Origin: Rhizobium sp. Root483D2
Lineage (GTDB): Bacteria > Pseudomonadota > Alphaproteobacteria > Rhizobiales > Rhizobiaceae
Direction: 5' to 3'
Length of the DNA stretch: 64,000 bases
NCBI RefSeq assembly: GCF_001426685.1
Contig: NZ_LMFB01000013.1
Span: forward strand, 80,478 to 144,477
Each line of letters begins with the position of its first letter. Positions within the stretch are counted from its first letter, which is position 1. The notes beneath the pieces are model-generated. The model was given only the letters and a program-made list of their open reading frames with translations. It did not search any database and was not told the DNA's origin. Below, one piece after another: positions 27,774 through 36,406 of the stretch. Made by a program: the position numbers and the translations under genes.

Positions 27774-28799
27774 ATGGCAAAAAGAATTCTGACAGCGCTC
27801 ATCGGCGCTGCCGTCATGGGGATTGGCACTCAGGCAGCATCGGCAACGACGCTCGGCGACGTCAAGGCGAAGGGTTTCCTTCAATGCGGCGTCAACACCG
27901 GCCTGACAGGCTTTGCCTCCCCGGACGCCTCGGGTAACTGGAGCGGCTTCGACGTCGATTATTGCAAGGCGATTGCTGCTGCGATCTTTGGCGACGCGAC
28001 CAAGGTAAAATACACCCCGACATCCGCCAAGGACCGTTTCCCGGCGCTGCAGTCGGGCGAAGTGGACGTTCTGGCCCGTAACACGACCTGGACAATCAAC
28101 CGCGATACCGCACTCGGCTTCAACTTCCGCGCAGTCAACTATTATGACGGCCAGGGCTTCATGGTCCGCAAGTCTTTGAACGTGAAGTCGGCGCTTGAGC
28201 TGTCCGGCGCTGCCGTCTGCGTCCAGACCGGCACCACGACCGAACTGAACCTTGCCGACTATTTCAAGGCCAACAATCTGCAGTACAACCCGGTCGTCTT
28301 CGAAAAGCTCGAAGAAGTGAACGCTGCCTATGATGCCGGCCGTTGCGACGTCTACACGACGGACCAGTCGGGCCTCTATTCGCTGCGTCTGACGCTGGCT
28401 GCTCCGGACGATCACATGATCCTGCCGGAAATCATCTCCAAGGAGCCGCTCGGACCGGCCGTCCGCCAGGGCGACGACCAGTGGTTTGACATTGTCAGCT
28501 GGGTTCATTACGCGCTCGTCGGCGCCGAAGACTTCGGCATCACTTCGGCCAATGTCGAAGAAATGAAGAAGTCGACCAACCCGGACATCCAGCGCTTCCT
28601 CGGCGTTGAGGCAGACACCAAGATCGGTACCGACCTTGGCCTGGAAAACGATTGGGCCGTCAAGGTCATCAAGGCTGTGGGCAACTATGGCGAAGTATTT
28701 GACCGCAACATCGGTGCAGGCAGCCCGCTGAAGATCGAACGTGGCCTGAACGCTCTGTGGAGCAAGGGCGGCATCCAGTATGCACCGCCAGTACGCTAA
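27774..28799 (+). CDS. aapJ: General L-amino acid ABC transporter, substrate-binding protein
   Basis: AapJ is the periplasmic receptor of the broad-specificity Aap amino-acid importer of rhizobia. The 341-residue protein has a signal peptide (MAKRILTALIGAAVMGIGTQ, cleavage after ASA at about 24). It has the SBP_bac_3 fold motifs: GFLQCGVNTGLTGFASPD, GNWSGFDVDYCKAIAAAIFG and CVQTGTTTELNLADYF. A strong stem-loop separates it from aapQ. With aapQ, aapM and aapP following, all four parts of the transporter are present and intact. Confidence 0.96.
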   Translation: MAKRILTALIGAAVMGIGTQAASATTLGDVKAKGFLQCGVNTGLTGFASPDASGNWSGFDVDYCKAIAAAIFGDATKVKYTPTSAKDRFPALQSGEVDVLARNTTWTINRDTALGFNFRAVNYYDGQGFMVRKSLNVKSALELSGAAVCVQTGTTTELNLADYFKANNLQYNPVVFEKLEEVNAAYDAGRCDVYTTDQSGLYSLRLTLAAPDDHMILPEIISKEPLGPAVRQGDDQWFDIVSWVHYALVGAEDFGITSANVEEMKKSTNPDIQRFLGVEADTKIGTDLGLENDWAVKVIKAVGNYGEVFDRNIGAGSPLKIERGLNALWSKGGIQYAPPVR

Positions 28800-28814
28800 G
28801 ACCATATGACAATC

Positions 28815-28840
28815 GGGAAAGCGGCTCTGGCCGCTTTCCC
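28815..28840 (+). terminator. Intercistronic stem-loop between aapJ and aapQ
   Basis: Perfect 11-bp stem GGGAAAGCGGC / GCCGCTTTCCC with a TCTG tetraloop, 16 bases after the aapJ stop, with no long T run after it. In binding-protein-dependent transporter operons, such hairpins protect the receptor message and reduce read-through. That would make receptor exceed permease. Confidence 0.75.
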
Positions 28841-28896
28841 CTCCCAAAAATAAGAATCGCTCGAAACAGGGCGATCAGGGGATTAAGAGGCTCTGC

Positions 28897-30090
28897 ATGA
28901 CGATCGACGCCACGATTCCGCCCGGCAAGGACAAGCCGACCGGCTCAATACTCAACGATCCCAAAGTTCGCGGCTTTATCTACCAGGCCGTGACCTTGCT
29001 ACTGCTGATTGTTTTCATCTACTGGATCGCGATGAACACCAGCGAAAACCTGAAGCGCGCCAATATCGCTTCCGGTTATGGCTTTCTCAACGGACGCGCC
29101 GGCTTTGATGTCGGTCAATCGCTGATCGCCTATTCCAGCGATTCGACCTACGGCCGCGCCCTGGTGGTGGGTTTCTTCAATACGATCCTGGTGGCCGTCG
29201 CCGGCATCGTCACGGCAACGATCATCGGTTTTCTGGTCGGCATCGGCCGGCTGTCGAAGAACTGGCTGATCGCCAAGCTGTCGATGGTCTATGTCGAAGT
29301 CTTCCGCAATATTCCGCCGCTGCTGGTCATCTTCTTCTGGTATTCCGGCGTTCTGGCCGTCCTGCCGCAACCAAGGGATTCCGTGGCGCTGCCGCTGGAT
29401 ATGTATATCAACAATCGCGGCCTCGCCTTCCCCCGCCCGGTGTTTGAAAGCGGCTCGCAATTCATTTTGCTTGCCCTCGTCATCGCGGCGATCGGCAGCT
29501 TTCTGTTTGCCCGCTATGCAAACAAGAAGCAGATGGAGACAGGCAAGCGCCTGCCGGTGCTCTGGACCGTACTTGGCCTGTTGATCGGCCTGCCGCTCCT
29601 CACCTATTTCGTCACCGGCGGCCCGATCTCATTCGACGTTCCGGTTGCCGGCAAGTTCAACCTGACCGGCGGCTCGGTGGTTGGCCCGGAATTCCTGTCG
29701 CTGTTTCTGGCGCTCTCCTTCTATACGGCATCCTTCATCGCCGAAATCGTCCGCGCCGGTATTCGCGGTGTCAGCCATGGCCAGTCGGAAGCGGCCCATG
29801 CGCTGGGGGTGCGGCCCGGTCTCACCACGCGCCTCGTCGTCGTGCCGCAGGCCATGCGGATCATCATCCCGCCCTTGACCAGCCAATATCTGAACCTGAC
29901 GAAAAACTCGTCTCTCGCCATCGCCATCGGCTATTCGGACCTCGTTTCCACCGGCGGCACCATCCTGAACCAGACCGGCCAAGCCATTGAAATCGTCAGC
30001 ATCTGGATCGTCGTCTATCTGACGCTGAGCCTCTCGACATCGGCGATCATGAACTGGTTCAACGCCAAGATGGCACTGGTGGAGAGATAA
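28897..30090 (+). CDS. aapQ: General L-amino acid ABC transporter, permease AapQ
   Basis: One of two permeases of the Aap importer. The 397-residue protein has an N-terminal tail, a first membrane helix ([15 protein letters not shown]), and a large inserted segment typical of AapQ ([16 protein letters not shown]). The HisM-type inner-membrane domain at the C-terminus carries the ABC-contacting EAA loop ([20 protein letters not shown]). AAGAGG precedes the ATG. aapM starts four bases after its stop. Confidence 0.95.
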   Translation: MTIDATIPPGKDKPTGSILNDPKVRGFIYQAVTLLLLIVFIYWIAMNTSENLKRANIASGYGFLNGRAGFDVGQSLIAYSSDSTYGRALVVGFFNTILVAVAGIVTATIIGFLVGIGRLSKNWLIAKLSMVYVEVFRNIPPLLVIFFWYSGVLAVLPQPRDSVALPLDMYINNRGLAFPRPVFESGSQFILLALVIAAIGSFLFARYANKKQMETGKRLPVLWTVLGLLIGLPLLTYFVTGGPISFDVPVAGKFNLTGGSVVGPEFLSLFLALSFYTASFIAEIVRAGIRGVSHGQSEAAHALGVRPGLTTRLVVVPQAMRIIIPPLTSQYLNLTKNSSLAIAIGYSDLVSTGGTILNQTGQAIEIVSIWIVVYLTLSLSTSAIMNWFNAKMALVER

Positions 30091-30094
30091 GATC

Positions 30095-31252
30095 ATGAAC
30101 ACGCATCAGACAAACTTCGTCCGCACCAGCATGATCGACCAATCGACACCGCCGGTGCTCGATAAGGGTTATATCGCCTGGATAAGGAAGAACCTTCTCG
30201 CCACGCCGCTGGATGCGGTGCTGACGATCATCGCCATCCTGGCGCTTGCCTGGTTCCTGCCGCCGGCCATCAAATGGCTGTTCATCGACGCCTCCTGGAC
30301 AGGCGGCGGACGCGGCGTTTGCGCAACGGCCGCTCAAGGGGGCTCGCAGCCGGAAGGCTGGAGCGGCGCCTGCTGGGCGTTTGTCGGCGCCAAATTCGAC
30401 GTGTTCATGTTCGGCCGGTATCCGGTCGATGAACGCTGGCGTCCCATGCTGGTCGGCTTCCTGTTCGTGGCGCTCCTCGTCCCGATCCTGATCCCGAAAG
30501 TGCCCTATAAGAGCCTGAATGCTATCCTTTTGTTTGGCGTGCTGCCGATCCTGTCTTTCTTCATCCTCATCGGCGGCGTGCTTGGCCTTTCCTATGTGGA
30601 AACGCCGCTCTGGGGCGGCCTGATGGTGACGCTGATCCTGTCCTTTGTGGGCATCGCCGTATCCTTGCCGCTCGGCATCGTGCTGGCGCTCGGGCGCCGG
30701 TCGACCATGCCGGTCATCCGCCTGCTCTGCACGGTCTTCATCGAGATTGTGCGCGGTATTCCGCTGATCACGGTGCTGTTCATGGCCAGCGTCATGCTGC
30801 CCTTGTTCCTGCCCCAGGGCATGACGGTCGACAAGTTCCTCAGAGCCGTGATCGGGGTGTCGCTCTTTGCTTCCGCCTATATGGCCGAAGTGGTGCGCGG
30901 CGGCCTGCAGGCCATCCCGAAGGGACAGGCGGAAGGCGCCGATTCGCTCGGTTTGAGCTACTGGCAGAAGATGCGGCTGATCATCCTGCCGCAGGCGCTG
31001 AAACTGGTCATTCCGGGCATCGTCAACACCTTTATCGGCCTGTTCAAGGATACGTCGCTGGTGTCGATCATCGGCATGTTCGATTTGCTCGGCATCGTCC
31101 GGCAGAATTTCTCGGACGCCAACTGGGCATCGCCGGTCACGCCACTCTCCGGTCTCGTCTTTGCCGGATTTACTTTCTGGCTTTTCTGCTTCGGTATGTC
31201 GCGCTATTCAGGGTTCATGGAACGAAAGCTCGACAAGGGCCACAAACGATAA
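30095..31252 (+). CDS. aapM: General L-amino acid ABC transporter, permease AapM
   Basis: The second permease of the Aap importer. The 385-residue protein has a long N-terminal extension with a periplasmic loop rich in Gly/Ala/Trp ([17 protein letters not shown]). The membrane domain follows, with [14 protein letters not shown] and the EAA-type loop [21 protein letters not shown]. It ends [20 protein letters not shown], as in this family. It is tightly linked to aapQ (four bases) and aapP (18 bases). Confidence 0.95.
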   Translation: MNTHQTNFVRTSMIDQSTPPVLDKGYIAWIRKNLLATPLDAVLTIIAILALAWFLPPAIKWLFIDASWTGGGRGVCATAAQGGSQPEGWSGACWAFVGAKFDVFMFGRYPVDERWRPMLVGFLFVALLVPILIPKVPYKSLNAILLFGVLPILSFFILIGGVLGLSYVETPLWGGLMVTLILSFVGIAVSLPLGIVLALGRRSTMPVIRLLCTVFIEIVRGIPLITVLFMASVMLPLFLPQGMTVDKFLRAVIGVSLFASAYMAEVVRGGLQAIPKGQAEGADSLGLSYWQKMRLIILPQALKLVIPGIVNTFIGLFKDTSLVSIIGMFDLLGIVRQNFSDANWASPVTPLSGLVFAGFTFWLFCFGMSRYSGFMERKLDKGHKR

Positions 31253-31270
31253 CGAATAAGGGGAAATACA

Positions 31271-32047
31271 ATGGCAGCTGAAGCCAAACCGCTGAAGATC
31301 GAAGTGTCGTCCACGGACGTCGCGGTCGAAATCGTCGGCATGAACAAGTGGTATGGTGATTTCCACGTTCTGCGCGACATCAACCTGAAGGTCATGCGCG
31401 GCGAGCGCATCGTCGTTGCCGGCCCGTCCGGTTCCGGCAAATCCACGATGATCCGCTGCATCAACCGTCTGGAAGAACACCAGAAGGGCACGATCATCGT
31501 TGATGGCATCGAGCTCACCAACGACCTGAAAAAGATCGATGAAGTGCGCCGCGAAGTCGGCATGGTGTTCCAGCATTTCAATCTCTTCCCGCACCTGACC
31601 ATCCTGGAAAACTGCACGCTGGCGCCGATCTGGGTGCGCAAGATGCCGAAGAAGCAGGCGGAAGAAATCGCTATGCACTTCCTCAAGCGCGTCAAGATCC
31701 CCGAACAGGCCAACAAATATCCGGGCCAGCTTTCCGGCGGTCAGCAGCAGCGCGTGGCGATTGCGCGTTCGCTCTGCATGAACCCGCGCGTCATGCTGTT
31801 CGATGAGCCGACTTCGGCGCTTGACCCGGAAATGATCAAGGAAGTGCTCGACACCATGGTCGGCCTTGCCGAAGAAGGCATGACGATGATCTGCGTTACC
31901 CATGAAATGGGCTTTGCCCGCCAGGTCGCTAACCGCGTGATCTTCATGGACCAGGGCCAGATCGTCGAACAGAACGAACCGGCCGCGTTCTTCGACAACC
32001 CGCAGCACGAGCGCACCAAACTGTTCCTCAGCCAGATCCTGCATTAA
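31271..32047 (+). CDS. aapP: General L-amino acid ABC transporter, ATPase AapP
   Basis: AapP powers the Aap importer by ATP hydrolysis. The 258-residue ABC protein has Walker [10 protein letters not shown], the signature LSGGQQQR, Walker [13 protein letters not shown] and the switch histidine in [23 protein letters not shown] precedes the ATG. It is the last gene of the operon; a GC-rich hairpin (32075-32104) and then the first copy of the long repeat element follow. Confidence 0.96.
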   Translation: MAAEAKPLKIEVSSTDVAVEIVGMNKWYGDFHVLRDINLKVMRGERIVVAGPSGSGKSTMIRCINRLEEHQKGTIIVDGIELTNDLKKIDEVRREVGMVFQHFNLFPHLTILENCTLAPIWVRKMPKKQAEEIAMHFLKRVKIPEQANKYPGQLSGGQQQRVAIARSLCMNPRVMLFDEPTSALDPEMIKEVLDTMVGLAEEGMTMICVTHEMGFARQVANRVIFMDQGQIVEQNEPAAFFDNPQHERTKLFLSQILH

Positions 32048-32074
32048 CGACAGGATCGTCTGACCATCGAACTG

Positions 32075-32104
32075 GAAGGCCCGTGACATTCGCCACGGGC
32101 CTTC
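32075..32104 (+). terminator. Stem-loop after aapP
   Basis: Perfect 11-bp stem GAAGGCCCGTG (32075-32085) / CACGGGCCTTC (32094-32104), eight-base loop, 28 bases after the aapP stop. There is no T run, so it could end transcription poorly or only protect the message. Confidence 0.6.
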
Positions 32105-32157
32105 AGGCCGCTGACGAACTCTGAATTAGCTTGTTTGACGATAGCGACGCCCATTCT

Positions 32158-32325
32158 CCTCATTCTCGCCCTTGTGGCGGGAATCCAGCCAGCTCAAGTC
32201 CTTGAGCTGAAAGACTCTTTGACCCGACGGACGTCGGGTCGCTGGATTCCCGCCACAAGGGCGAGAATGAGGGAGGTTGGGGTGTGGCTCCCACCAGACA
32301 ATCATATTTTAGATTAGGCAGCAGT
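32158..32325 (+). repeat. Compound palindromic element, copy 1
   Basis: A perfect 32-bp inverted repeat (32158-32189 and 32241-32272) encloses two perfect hairpins, CAGCTCAAG/CTTGAGCTG (32190-32209) and GACCCGACG/CGTCGGGTC (32221-32240), so the unit can fold like a cloverleaf. A further ~53 bases to 32325, ending three bases before the caspase gene's stop codon, also match copy 2 at 43081-43251. The part shared in direct orientation runs from 32183 to 32325. It is like the intergenic mosaic repeats known from rhizobia, but I cannot name its family for certain. It may also act as a two-way terminator between aapP and the caspase operon. Confidence 0.92.
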
Positions 32326-32327
32326 GC

Positions 32328-33887
32328 CTATTCCACCGTGTATTTCAGCGTTCCCAGCGACCAGCGCACGCCACGGTTTTCCGCATCGCCGGTCCAGGTT
32401 TTCTGCAGCCGGGCGACGATTTCGCTCAGAGACTGGCGGGCATCGAGCTCTCGATTCAGGCCCTGCGACGATGGCGCTACGTCCTGCAAGTCCACGGCAT
32501 CGCTGACGACGATGGCGACCAGTAGATTCTCTCCGTTGCCCTCAGCCTCGAAATCGAAGCCGTAATAGTCGTCCGGGATCGTCAGCGTCGAACCGGCCGA
32601 GAGCGGCGTGGTTTTCTGTGCCATGTCGTTGGGGAAGATCTGTGTGGCGGTGCCTTCGCCGTTCACATCGAGAAGGACGAGATGTCCCGCATTTCGGCTG
32701 GTGACGGAAATCTTGAAGATCTGGCCTTTGTTCAAAGCCGGGCCTTTATCCAGCGATACCGTGACATCGCCCGTATCCGCCTTCCCGACAATGTCGCCGA
32801 TCGCTTCGACAGGATCGGCATCGACATAGGCGGGGGCTACGGCAGCCTCGACCTTCACCTCCTGATAAGCAGGCTCCGGCTTGACCGCCGGTTGCTGTGC
32901 AATTGCCTGTTCTCCCGTGCTTGGTTCGGGCTTGGCGATGCTGGTGCCGAGCATATCCGGCACGCTTTCCAGCTGCGGATCGAGATTGTCGCAGCCGTCC
33001 AGCGTCGCGCAATAGTCCTTCGATTTGCGGGTCACATATTCGAAAAGCTCGGCATTGCTGACAAGACCGTTGCCGTTCGCATCGGATTCTTCCGGTTTGT
33101 AGCCGGCTATGTAAGCGGATGTGAAAACACCATGCCGATCTTCGACCGGGAGGCGAACATCGTCCCACGCCACCTGATAGGCAGCCGCAGCACTCCAGGC
33201 GGTCAACCCACCGGCCGTCAATTGCGCGGGTTTATCGACAACACCGAGATCGATGCGCAGGCCCCGGGTTGCCGGCTGCTTGGTGCTTTGCGCAAACGGG
33301 CGCGGCAGATAACGGGCGCCCTGCAAGGCTGATACGGCCTCTCGCGACAAGGAGCGGGAAATCGTCCCGGAATGGCAGGCATCAATCACCAGCGTCACCG
33401 CCCTGCCCTTCAGTTTCTCTAGCACGGCCTCCAGTTCATCATCGAGGATGACATTGGTCCAGTCCTCGTCACCGGCTTTGAGATCATAGGTTGAAATGGC
33501 CTCGTCCATCCCATCCTCTTCGTCGCCGCTGATATCTTTGACCTGCAGCCCATGCCCGGAAAAATACAGATAGACCCGGTCGCCCGGCGCCGTTCCGGCA
33601 ATCAGCCATTCGTCCATCGATGACAGGATTGCCTGGCGGGTGGCCTTGTCATCGGTGAGGACCCGGATTTCCTCAGGCTTGAACTGCAGCGTGCCGGTCA
33701 ACAGAGACTGGATTGCCTTCACATCGTTCTTCGGTCCATGCAGAAACATGTCTTCCGGCAGGTTTTCATAGGTGCCGATGCCGATGACCAGCGCCCGGTC
33801 CTGCGCCCACGCCCCTGCCGGTTGCGCCCCCAGCGATGCCAGGCACCAGAGCGCGGCTGTGGCAGTCGTGCGCAAAACCGTCATCAC
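32328..33887 (-). CDS. Exported caspase-family (C14) protease with DUF4384-like domain, A
   Basis: A 519-residue protein with a signal peptide (cleavage likely after AGAWA, residue 28) and then a caspase-like fold. It starts RALVIGIGTYENLP, has the catalytic histidine in YFSGHG (His112) and the catalytic cysteine in VIDACHSG (Cys171). Residues 269-280 (DANGNGLVSNAE) look like an EF-hand calcium loop. After a Pro/Glu/Val-rich linker, residues about 385-475 (FKISVTSRNAGHLVLLDVNG) resemble DUF4384. It is the last gene of a leftward operon and overlaps the second caspase gene by 4 bases. Export means it acts in the periplasm or outside, unlike cytosolic metacaspases. Its substrate is unknown. Confidence 0.88.
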   Translation of the reverse strand: MMTVLRTTATAALWCLASLGAQPAGAWAQDRALVIGIGTYENLPEDMFLHGPKNDVKAIQSLLTGTLQFKPEEIRVLTDDKATRQAILSSMDEWLIAGTAPGDRVYLYFSGHGLQVKDISGDEEDGMDEAISTYDLKAGDEDWTNVILDDELEAVLEKLKGRAVTLVIDACHSGTISRSLSREAVSALQGARYLPRPFAQSTKQPATRGLRIDLGVVDKPAQLTAGGLTAWSAAAAYQVAWDDVRLPVEDRHGVFTSAYIAGYKPEESDANGNGLVSNAELFEYVTRKSKDYCATLDGCDNLDPQLESVPDMLGTSIAKPEPSTGEQAIAQQPAVKPEPAYQEVKVEAAVAPAYVDADPVEAIGDIVGKADTGDVTVSLDKGPALNKGQIFKISVTSRNAGHLVLLDVNGEGTATQIFPNDMAQKTTPLSAGSTLTIPDDYYGFDFEAEGNGENLLVAIVVSDAVDLQDVAPSSQGLNRELDARQSLSEIVARLQKTWTGDAENRGVRWSLGTLKYTVE

Positions 33888-35422
33888 AAGTGTTCCCGGG
33901 TGTAGAGCGGCTGGATTGCCACGCTCGTATCGGTGCCGTCGAGCCGCGTGACCAGAAGCTTCAGTACAGAGGCGGCATCCACGCTCTTGCTGGCCAAAGC
34001 CGCGCCGATCGCATCGATGGGTTCATTGGTCGAAATTACGATCAGATGATCGGCGCCGAAGGGTTCGACCACCTGCAGATTGCTGAGCTTGAACCCGGCA
34101 CTCGCCGTTCCCTCCGACTGCACATCCAGCAGCTGCACCTGCCCGGTGTTGGCCAGATTGAACACAACCATGTTTCTATAGCCGGAGGCCGGTGCATTGA
34201 AGGCAATCTTGTCGCCGGCAGCGTAGATGTCCTTCTGCGGCGTCAAGGAGACTGTGCCCGGATTCTGGCTCGCCATGATCTTCAGGAAATCAAGCAGGAT
34301 GAACTTGTCGACAACCGGCTGTATCGAGCGGCCATCGATATGCTCGCCGGCAACGTCGCCGTTTGGCGTGTAGACAATGCCGCTCGCCGCATCCCAGCGA
34401 TAGGGCACGCCTGTGCCACCCACATTGTCTGGCACGGCATCGGAGCCCTCGACAGACAGCGCCAGCTTGCCATTCCAGCCGGATTCGCGGACGGATTTAT
34501 GCATCTTCTCCGCTTCCGGTGCGATTGCCACAGTGGCGCTGCGCGTCAACGGCATGACCACCTCATCGTCGGAGCGTGGCAGTTGCGGTGTGAAATTGGG
34601 AACCTGCAGGGCCTCCGACTGGGTCTTCACAGTGGCAAAGACATAATCCTCAAGCTCCACCCGCGACAGGCGGCCGTCACCATTGCGATCCGCCGCCCCC
34701 TCCACAGCGCGGGCAAAACTCCAGCTCAGGGCACCGCGCGGCTCGCCGTTGATAATGACCTCAGGCGACGGCTGGCTTTCCAGCGATGCGGCGAGCACCG
34801 TGACAGTGCGAAATTGAGTTTCTTTCACCGCAGCACCCGACACCGCCTCTTCGGACGGCGGCGGCAGTTTCACCGTGATGGCGTGAGCAAGGCGGGTCTT
34901 GCCGGAAAAGGACCGGCTCATGCCGCCGGAATGGCAACTGTCGGAGACGAACAGGACCTGCACGCCTTTGGCTTCCGCTTCGGAAAACCAGGCATTCAGC
35001 TCGTTATCGACGATGATCTCATGGTCGGTTTCGGCGGAGCGGCTCCGGTCGAAGCCCGGCAGTTGCAGGAACTCGTCGAGACCGTCGGCCTCGTCGCCGG
35101 CCACAAGCTCCGGCATCTGCGCACCGTGCCCGGCATAGGTGAAGATGATCGTATCGCCCTTGGCCGCACGGGCGACAAACCCGCTCCAGGCCGCACGGAT
35201 ATCGTCCTTGAGGGCGGCGGCATCGAAGAACGCCGCTATCTGATCGATGCCTGCCCGCCGCAACGACGCTTCCACATCCTTGGCATCCTTGACGGCACCG
35301 TCCAGGCTGACCTCATAGGGGTAGGCATCGACGCCGACAACAAGAGCGAAGGTCGCTGAGGATGCGGCACCGAGCGGCACTGCAGCCAGGAGGAGAGCAA
35401 GGGCCAGGCGGCGCAGCATCAT
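33884..35422 (-). CDS. Exported caspase-family (C14) protease with DUF4384-like domain, B
   Basis: A 512-residue second caspase-fold protease. A short signal peptide (MMLRRLALALLLAAVPLGAA) leads into FALVVGVDAYPY. The catalytic pair is His99 in YAGHGAQ and Cys163 in VSDSCHSGG. Residues 245-256 (DRNGDGRLSRVE) form a clear EF-hand-like calcium loop. The C-terminal region has a DUF4384-like stretch (AAGDKIAFNAPASGYRNMVVF). It starts directly before the OmpA gene's stop in the reading direction (adjacent, no gap) and overlaps caspase A by 4 bases, so the three are translated together. Sequence divergence from caspase A is large, so this is not a recent duplication. Confidence 0.88.
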   Translation of the reverse strand: MMLRRLALALLLAAVPLGAASSATFALVVGVDAYPYEVSLDGAVKDAKDVEASLRRAGIDQIAAFFDAAALKDDIRAAWSGFVARAAKGDTIIFTYAGHGAQMPELVAGDEADGLDEFLQLPGFDRSRSAETDHEIIVDNELNAWFSEAEAKGVQVLFVSDSCHSGGMSRSFSGKTRLAHAITVKLPPPSEEAVSGAAVKETQFRTVTVLAASLESQPSPEVIINGEPRGALSWSFARAVEGAADRNGDGRLSRVELEDYVFATVKTQSEALQVPNFTPQLPRSDDEVVMPLTRSATVAIAPEAEKMHKSVRESGWNGKLALSVEGSDAVPDNVGGTGVPYRWDAASGIVYTPNGDVAGEHIDGRSIQPVVDKFILLDFLKIMASQNPGTVSLTPQKDIYAAGDKIAFNAPASGYRNMVVFNLANTGQVQLLDVQSEGTASAGFKLSNLQVVEPFGADHLIVISTNEPIDAIGAALASKSVDAASVLKLLVTRLDGTDTSVAIQPLYTREHL

Positions 35423-36322
35423 TCAGTTCTCCACATCGACTTCGACGCGCCGGTTCATCTGGTTCAGCGTCTCCTCGTCATAAGCGCTGGCATCATCCGC
35501 CTTGAACGGCTCGTCCTCGCCTTTGCCGACGGTTTTCCACACGCCCGCATACCCTTCGGCAACGAGATATTCCGCCAGCGCATCAGCGCGTGCCAGAGAC
35601 AAAACGCGATTGGCTTCCTGCGTGCCGACGGGGTCCGTGTGCCCGATTAGCGTGATCGCCTTGGGCTTGACCGATTTCAGGCATTCTGAAAGGTCCCTGG
35701 CGGAAGCCAGCCCTTCCGGGGTAAATTCCGCCGTGCCGAAGACGTAGCGCACCGGCGTCGATTTCTTCTTCAGGGAGACGCCGCGATAGCTGATCTTGCA
35801 GGCGCCGCGCACGGTGAGCTTTACAGGGTTTGGGGAGGCAAGCCGCATCTCCGTTGCCATATGATCGAGCCTGACGATATAGGCCTGATCCGGCGCCATC
35901 CATTGCGGCGTCAGCACCTCGTTGCCGGCATCCTCCAGCGCCAGCTGATAGTAGCGGGCCGCCGCCTCGTAAGTCCGCCGGTCACGGTTGATGTCCCCCA
36001 ACGCGTCAAAAACCTGCCAGGGTGCCGAATTGCTGGTGCGGACCGCCTCAAGCTCACCCTCGAAATCTGCGAGATTTGCGCCCTGCCCGACAGCGCCGAC
36101 GATCCGGTTGAAGGACGCCAGCGCCGCCACGCGGTTAATCATCGCCTTGTCGTCGGCCGTACAACCGGGCTTCGGCATGGCCGCGATCTGCTTGGCCAAT
36201 GCCTCGTTGCCCGCATTGGTGGCCTTGGCAATCTGCGCCAGGGCATCGCAGGCGGCCGTTGCCGTCCCGGCGCAGAAAAATATAAGCAGCGCTGCCCCGG
36301 TAAGAACCCTCAATCGCATCAT
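35423..36322 (-). CDS. OmpA-domain periplasmic protein
   Basis: A protein of about 299 residues with a signal peptide (MMRLRVLTGAALLIFFCAGTATA). A helical middle part with TPR-like character follows (DRRTYEAAARYYQLALEDAG). The C-terminal OmpA-like peptidoglycan-binding domain has YVFGTAEFTPEGLASARDL, ITLIGHTDPVGTQEANRVLS and NQMNRRVEVDV. It should anchor something to the cell wall. The start could be any of the ATG codons at 36334, 36322 or 36319; GGAAAGG favours the last two. It lies in the caspase operon, 84 bases after the large cytochrome gene and directly against caspase B. Confidence 0.85.
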   Translation of the reverse strand: MMRLRVLTGAALLIFFCAGTATAACDALAQIAKATNAGNEALAKQIAAMPKPGCTADDKAMINRVAALASFNRIVGAVGQGANLADFEGELEAVRTSNSAPWQVFDALGDINRDRRTYEAAARYYQLALEDAGNEVLTPQWMAPDQAYIVRLDHMATEMRLASPNPVKLTVRGACKISYRGVSLKKKSTPVRYVFGTAEFTPEGLASARDLSECLKSVKPKAITLIGHTDPVGTQEANRVLSLARADALAEYLVAEGYAGVWKTVGKGEDEPFKADDASAYDEETLNQMNRRVEVDVEN

Positions 36323-36406
36323 GCGCCTTTCCATTTCATTTCCAGTCAAACCGCCATGTCCAGTCTGACCGAACAGGCCAACCGGCATTGCGCGGCCGAC
36401 GCCCGC

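Noticed and set aside
32158-32272. tRNA or structured RNA gene suggested by the cloverleaf-like fold
   Set aside because: No tRNA consensus (T-arm TTC, anticodon arm, CCA) and the second copy shows the same inner hairpins; an intergenic repeat is the better reading.
32328-35422. The two caspases as a recent tandem duplication
   Set aside because: Only the catalytic motifs and domain order agree; the rest differs too much by eye for a recent copy.
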